DNA of 58,274 bases from Streptomyces sp. Isolate_45 (GTDB lineage: Bacteria > Actinomycetota > Actinomycetes > Streptomycetales > Streptomycetaceae): NCBI RefSeq assembly GCF_024721315.2, contig NZ_JANFAK020000043.1, positions 1-58,274 on the forward strand, written 5' to 3'. Below are positions 56,568 through 58,274 of the stretch, piece by piece. A program made the position numbers and the translations under genes. The notes under the pieces are model-generated. The model did not search any database. It was given only the letters and a program-made list of their open reading frames with translations, and had not been told where the DNA came from. Each line of letters begins with the position of its first letter. Within the stretch, counting starts at the first letter, position 1.

Positions 56568-57182
56568 CTACGGGTTGAGCTTCTTGACGGCCGTCGTGGT
56601 CGTCTTCTTGAAGGCGGGGACGGGGGCGTCCGTCAGGTATCCCATCTGCCCCCAGTTCACGACGGTCACCGTGGCACCGTCCCGCCCGATGCCGAAGAGG
56701 TGCACGCCCGGCTCGGACTCCGGAACGGAGGCGTGGACCCCGTAGACGTGGGCGCCCTCCTCCACGGCGATCTTCCCGTAGTCCTGCCAGGAGGCCGTCC
56801 CGCCCGGGGTCGCGCGCAGCCAGTCGGCGGCGCAGGCCGCGACCTTGCGCTCCAGGGTCGTCACGAGCTTGGCGGCGGCGGTGTTCGAGGCGGTCCGTAC
56901 GGAGATCTGCGCGGCGCCGGTGTCGAACTCGGTGCCGAAGGTGCGGTGCCAGCTGCCGGCCGCCGGAAGGACCCCCTCCAGACAGAACGGCGCGTTCTCC
57001 GGCAGCCCCTTGGTCACCTTCCCCGCGAACCAGGGGGAGGAGGCGTGCGGCGGCAGGTCGGTCCCGTTGAGGAAGCCGGGCGCGGCCACGGCGGCCGTCG
57101 CGGTCGTCGAGGTGGTCAGGAGCAGGGCGGCGGCGGCCGCGAGGACCGCGGTGGCCATGGCGGAGGTGGAGCGTCGGAACAC
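56568..57182 (-). CDS. Secreted protein, PknH-sensor-like domain
   Basis: A 204-aa exported protein: signal peptide about residues 1-31 (AVLAAAAALLLTTSTTATA), then a domain with LNGTDLPPH, WFAGKVTKGLPENAPFCLEG, two further cysteines and SWHRTFGTEFDTGAAQISVRT, reminiscent of the extracellular sensor domain found on PknH-type kinases and in stand-alone streptomycete proteins. Ligand unknown. GTG 57182 has GGGGAGA at good spacing. Confidence 0.78.
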   Translation of the reverse strand: MFRRSTSAMATAVLAAAAALLLTTSTTATAAVAAPGFLNGTDLPPHASSPWFAGKVTKGLPENAPFCLEGVLPAAGSWHRTFGTEFDTGAAQISVRTASNTAAAKLVTTLERKVAACAADWLRATPGGTASWQDYGKIAVEEGAHVYGVHASVPESEPGVHLFGIGRDGATVTVVNWGQMGYLTDAPVPAFKKTTTTAVKKLNP

Positions 57183-57357
57183 GGTGTTCTCCCCGTACGA
57201 AGTGCGGTTGAAGGTCGTCTGCGACAACAGCCTTCCCCCGTTGCGGGTCGTCAGGCCAGGGAACCCGCCGGATCCGGGACACTGGAACGGCCGTACATAC
57301 CGTCACCTGGGGGAACATCCCCCGGGTGGAACGGAGTCACGGGACGGGGGGAGTGCT

Positions 57358-58274
57358 GTGGGCGAGGCGGAACGGCCGGTGAAGGGGCCGGCCGAGACGG
57401 AGGCGTTCGCGCGGCTGATGCGGGAACTGAAGGAACGCGCGGGGGTGAGCTACGGGCTGCTGGCCCGACGGCTGCACACCAGTACGTCGACCCTGCACCG
57501 GTACTGCAACGGGGAGGCGGTGCCCGCGGAGTTCGCCGCGGTGGACCGCTTCGCGCGGGCCTGCGGGGCGACGGGCGCGGAGGCGGTGGAACTCCACCGG
57601 GCCTGGCTCCTGGCGGACGCCCGCCGCCGGTCGCCGGTGCCTGTGGCGCCGGCCGGCGAGGACGCGGACGCGGCGCCGGTGGCGGCGCCCGGCCGGGTCC
57701 CGGAGGCGCGGCCCGAGGAGGTCGCGGACGACCCCGCGCCCGGGGCGGCGTCCGGGGAGCGGCCGGACACCGTGCGCGCGACGGAGGAGCTACCGGAGCC
57801 CGAGCCGGCGTCCGGTCCGGTGAGGGACCGAGCGGCTGCGCCGAGCGCCGAGGAGGCGGGCCGACGGGGCGTTCCGGGGGGCGATCCGGAGGCTGTCCCG
57901 GACGCCGTTCCCGAGCCCGCTCCCGAGCCCGTTCCCGAGCCCGTTCCCGAGCCTTTTGCTGTTACCGAGTCCGAGTCCGAGTCCGAGTCCGAGTCCGCGC
58001 CCGCGTCCGAACCCGCCTCCGGGACCGCGTCCGGCTCGCTCCCCGATCCCGCACCCGCCCCCGATCCCGCACCCGCCCCCGGAGCAGCGGGCGGGCGGTG
58101 GGGTCGGCATCGGCGGCGGGGGATCGTGGTGGCTGCCGCCGGGGTGACGGCCGCCGTGGTCGTGGCGGCGGTGTTGGCCGCCGCGGGGCCGGAGGGGCCT
58201 TCGGCGCAGGCGGGGCCTGCGGGGAGCACCGCCGGAGCCTCGCCGACGCCCTCCCGCACGCCGGTGGCCGGGGC
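57358..58274 (+). CDS. XRE-type HTH protein with acidic/Pro repeats and membrane helix (partial)
   Basis: Open at the right edge; at least 305 residues. An N-terminal Cro/C1-type HTH (about residues 15-80: MRELKERAGVSYGLLARRL, TSTSTLHRYCNGEAVPAEF) is followed by a long Pro/Ala/Glu linker with PEPVPEP and ESESESES repeats, then a basic stop-transfer patch RWGRHRRRG and a transmembrane helix (about 262-280). This is the architecture of streptomycete membrane-anchored HTH proteins whose outer domain lies beyond the window. GTG 57358 has GGGGGAG. Confidence 0.82.
   Translation, partial: MGEAERPVKGPAETEAFARLMRELKERAGVSYGLLARRLHTSTSTLHRYCNGEAVPAEFAAVDRFARACGATGAEAVELHRAWLLADARRRSPVPVAPAGEDADAAPVAAPGRVPEARPEEVADDPAPGAASGERPDTVRATEELPEPEPASGPVRDRAAAPSAEEAGRRGVPGGDPEAVPDAVPEPAPEPVPEPVPEPFAVTESESESESESAPASEPASGTASGSLPDPAPAPDPAPAPGAAGGRWGRHRRRGIVVAAAGVTAAVVVAAVLAAAGPEGPSAQAGPAGSTAGASPTPSRTPVAG

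Overview
The window is a chromosomal segment from a very high G+C actinobacterium, almost certainly Streptomyces or a close relative. Coding DNA dominates, third codon positions are nearly all G or C, GTG/TTG starts are common, and many genes are linked by ATGA/GTGA overlaps. Several proteins are streptomycete hallmarks: a trypsin closely resembling the S. griseus enzyme, SIMPL-domain, PAC2, DUF3068 and DUF4184-like proteins, an ANTAR response regulator, and the livJHMGF cluster with polA, rpsA and coaE nearby.

Layout. (1) 0-11.7 kb is a compact steroid-nucleus catabolic locus. One operon (116-5395) has the hsaE-hsaG-hsaF pathway for the 2-hydroxyhexadienoate fragment plus kshA, a small Cys-rich ORF and kshB. 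A convergent IclR-type regulator follows, and divergent from it is hsaA-hsaD-hsaC-hsaB-kstD (6591-11715). Together they encode 1-dehydrogenation and 9alpha-hydroxylation (ring B opening), hydroxylation and meta-cleavage of ring A, hydrolysis, and breakdown to central metabolites. The same 17-bp inverted repeat lies 32 bp before the proposed -10 of both operons, so one regulator probably controls both. (2) 11.7-17.5 kb is mixed: a Gly/Cys-tailed membrane protein, a secreted HAD phosphatase, an HExxH metallopeptidase-like protein, the trypsin, a LuxR/HisKA_3 two-component pair and chorismate mutase. (3) 17.6-28.5 kb has aminopeptidase N, a repetitive 0.4-kb tract, a PLP decarboxylase plus amine N-hydroxylase pair resembling desferrioxamine desAB but without desCD, a Tat-exported 5'-nucleotidase, a SIMPL protein, pyruvate kinase and a GNAT acetyltransferase. 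(4) 28.5-37 kb has small proteins (one EF-hand), a LAGLIDADG-motif/HTH protein, an atypical tRNA-Leu(CAA), the ANTAR regulator PdtaR and the livJ-livHMGF importer on the minus strand. (5) 37.4-44.8 kb has a lipoprotein, a thioesterase, an FdhF/YdeP-type molybdoenzyme, DNA polymerase I and a DUF4184-like membrane protein. (6) 44.9-58.3 kb has a lytic transglycosylase with a long Pro-Thr tail, a DUF6193-like protein, a two-gene DUF3068 unit, HrpB helicase, a methyltransferase, rpsA with a long leader, PAC2, coaE, a TPR protein, a DUF6343-like protein, a secreted sensor-domain-like protein and an HTH/membrane protein cut by the window edge.

Non-coding features include several long perfect terminator stems, a stem-loop between livJ and livH, a good vegetative promoter for rpsA, and a recurring -10-like hexamer 6-8 nt before start codons lacking a Shine-Dalgarno sequence, which suggests leaderless mRNAs. 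No CRISPR array, insertion sequence, integrase or replication origin was seen.
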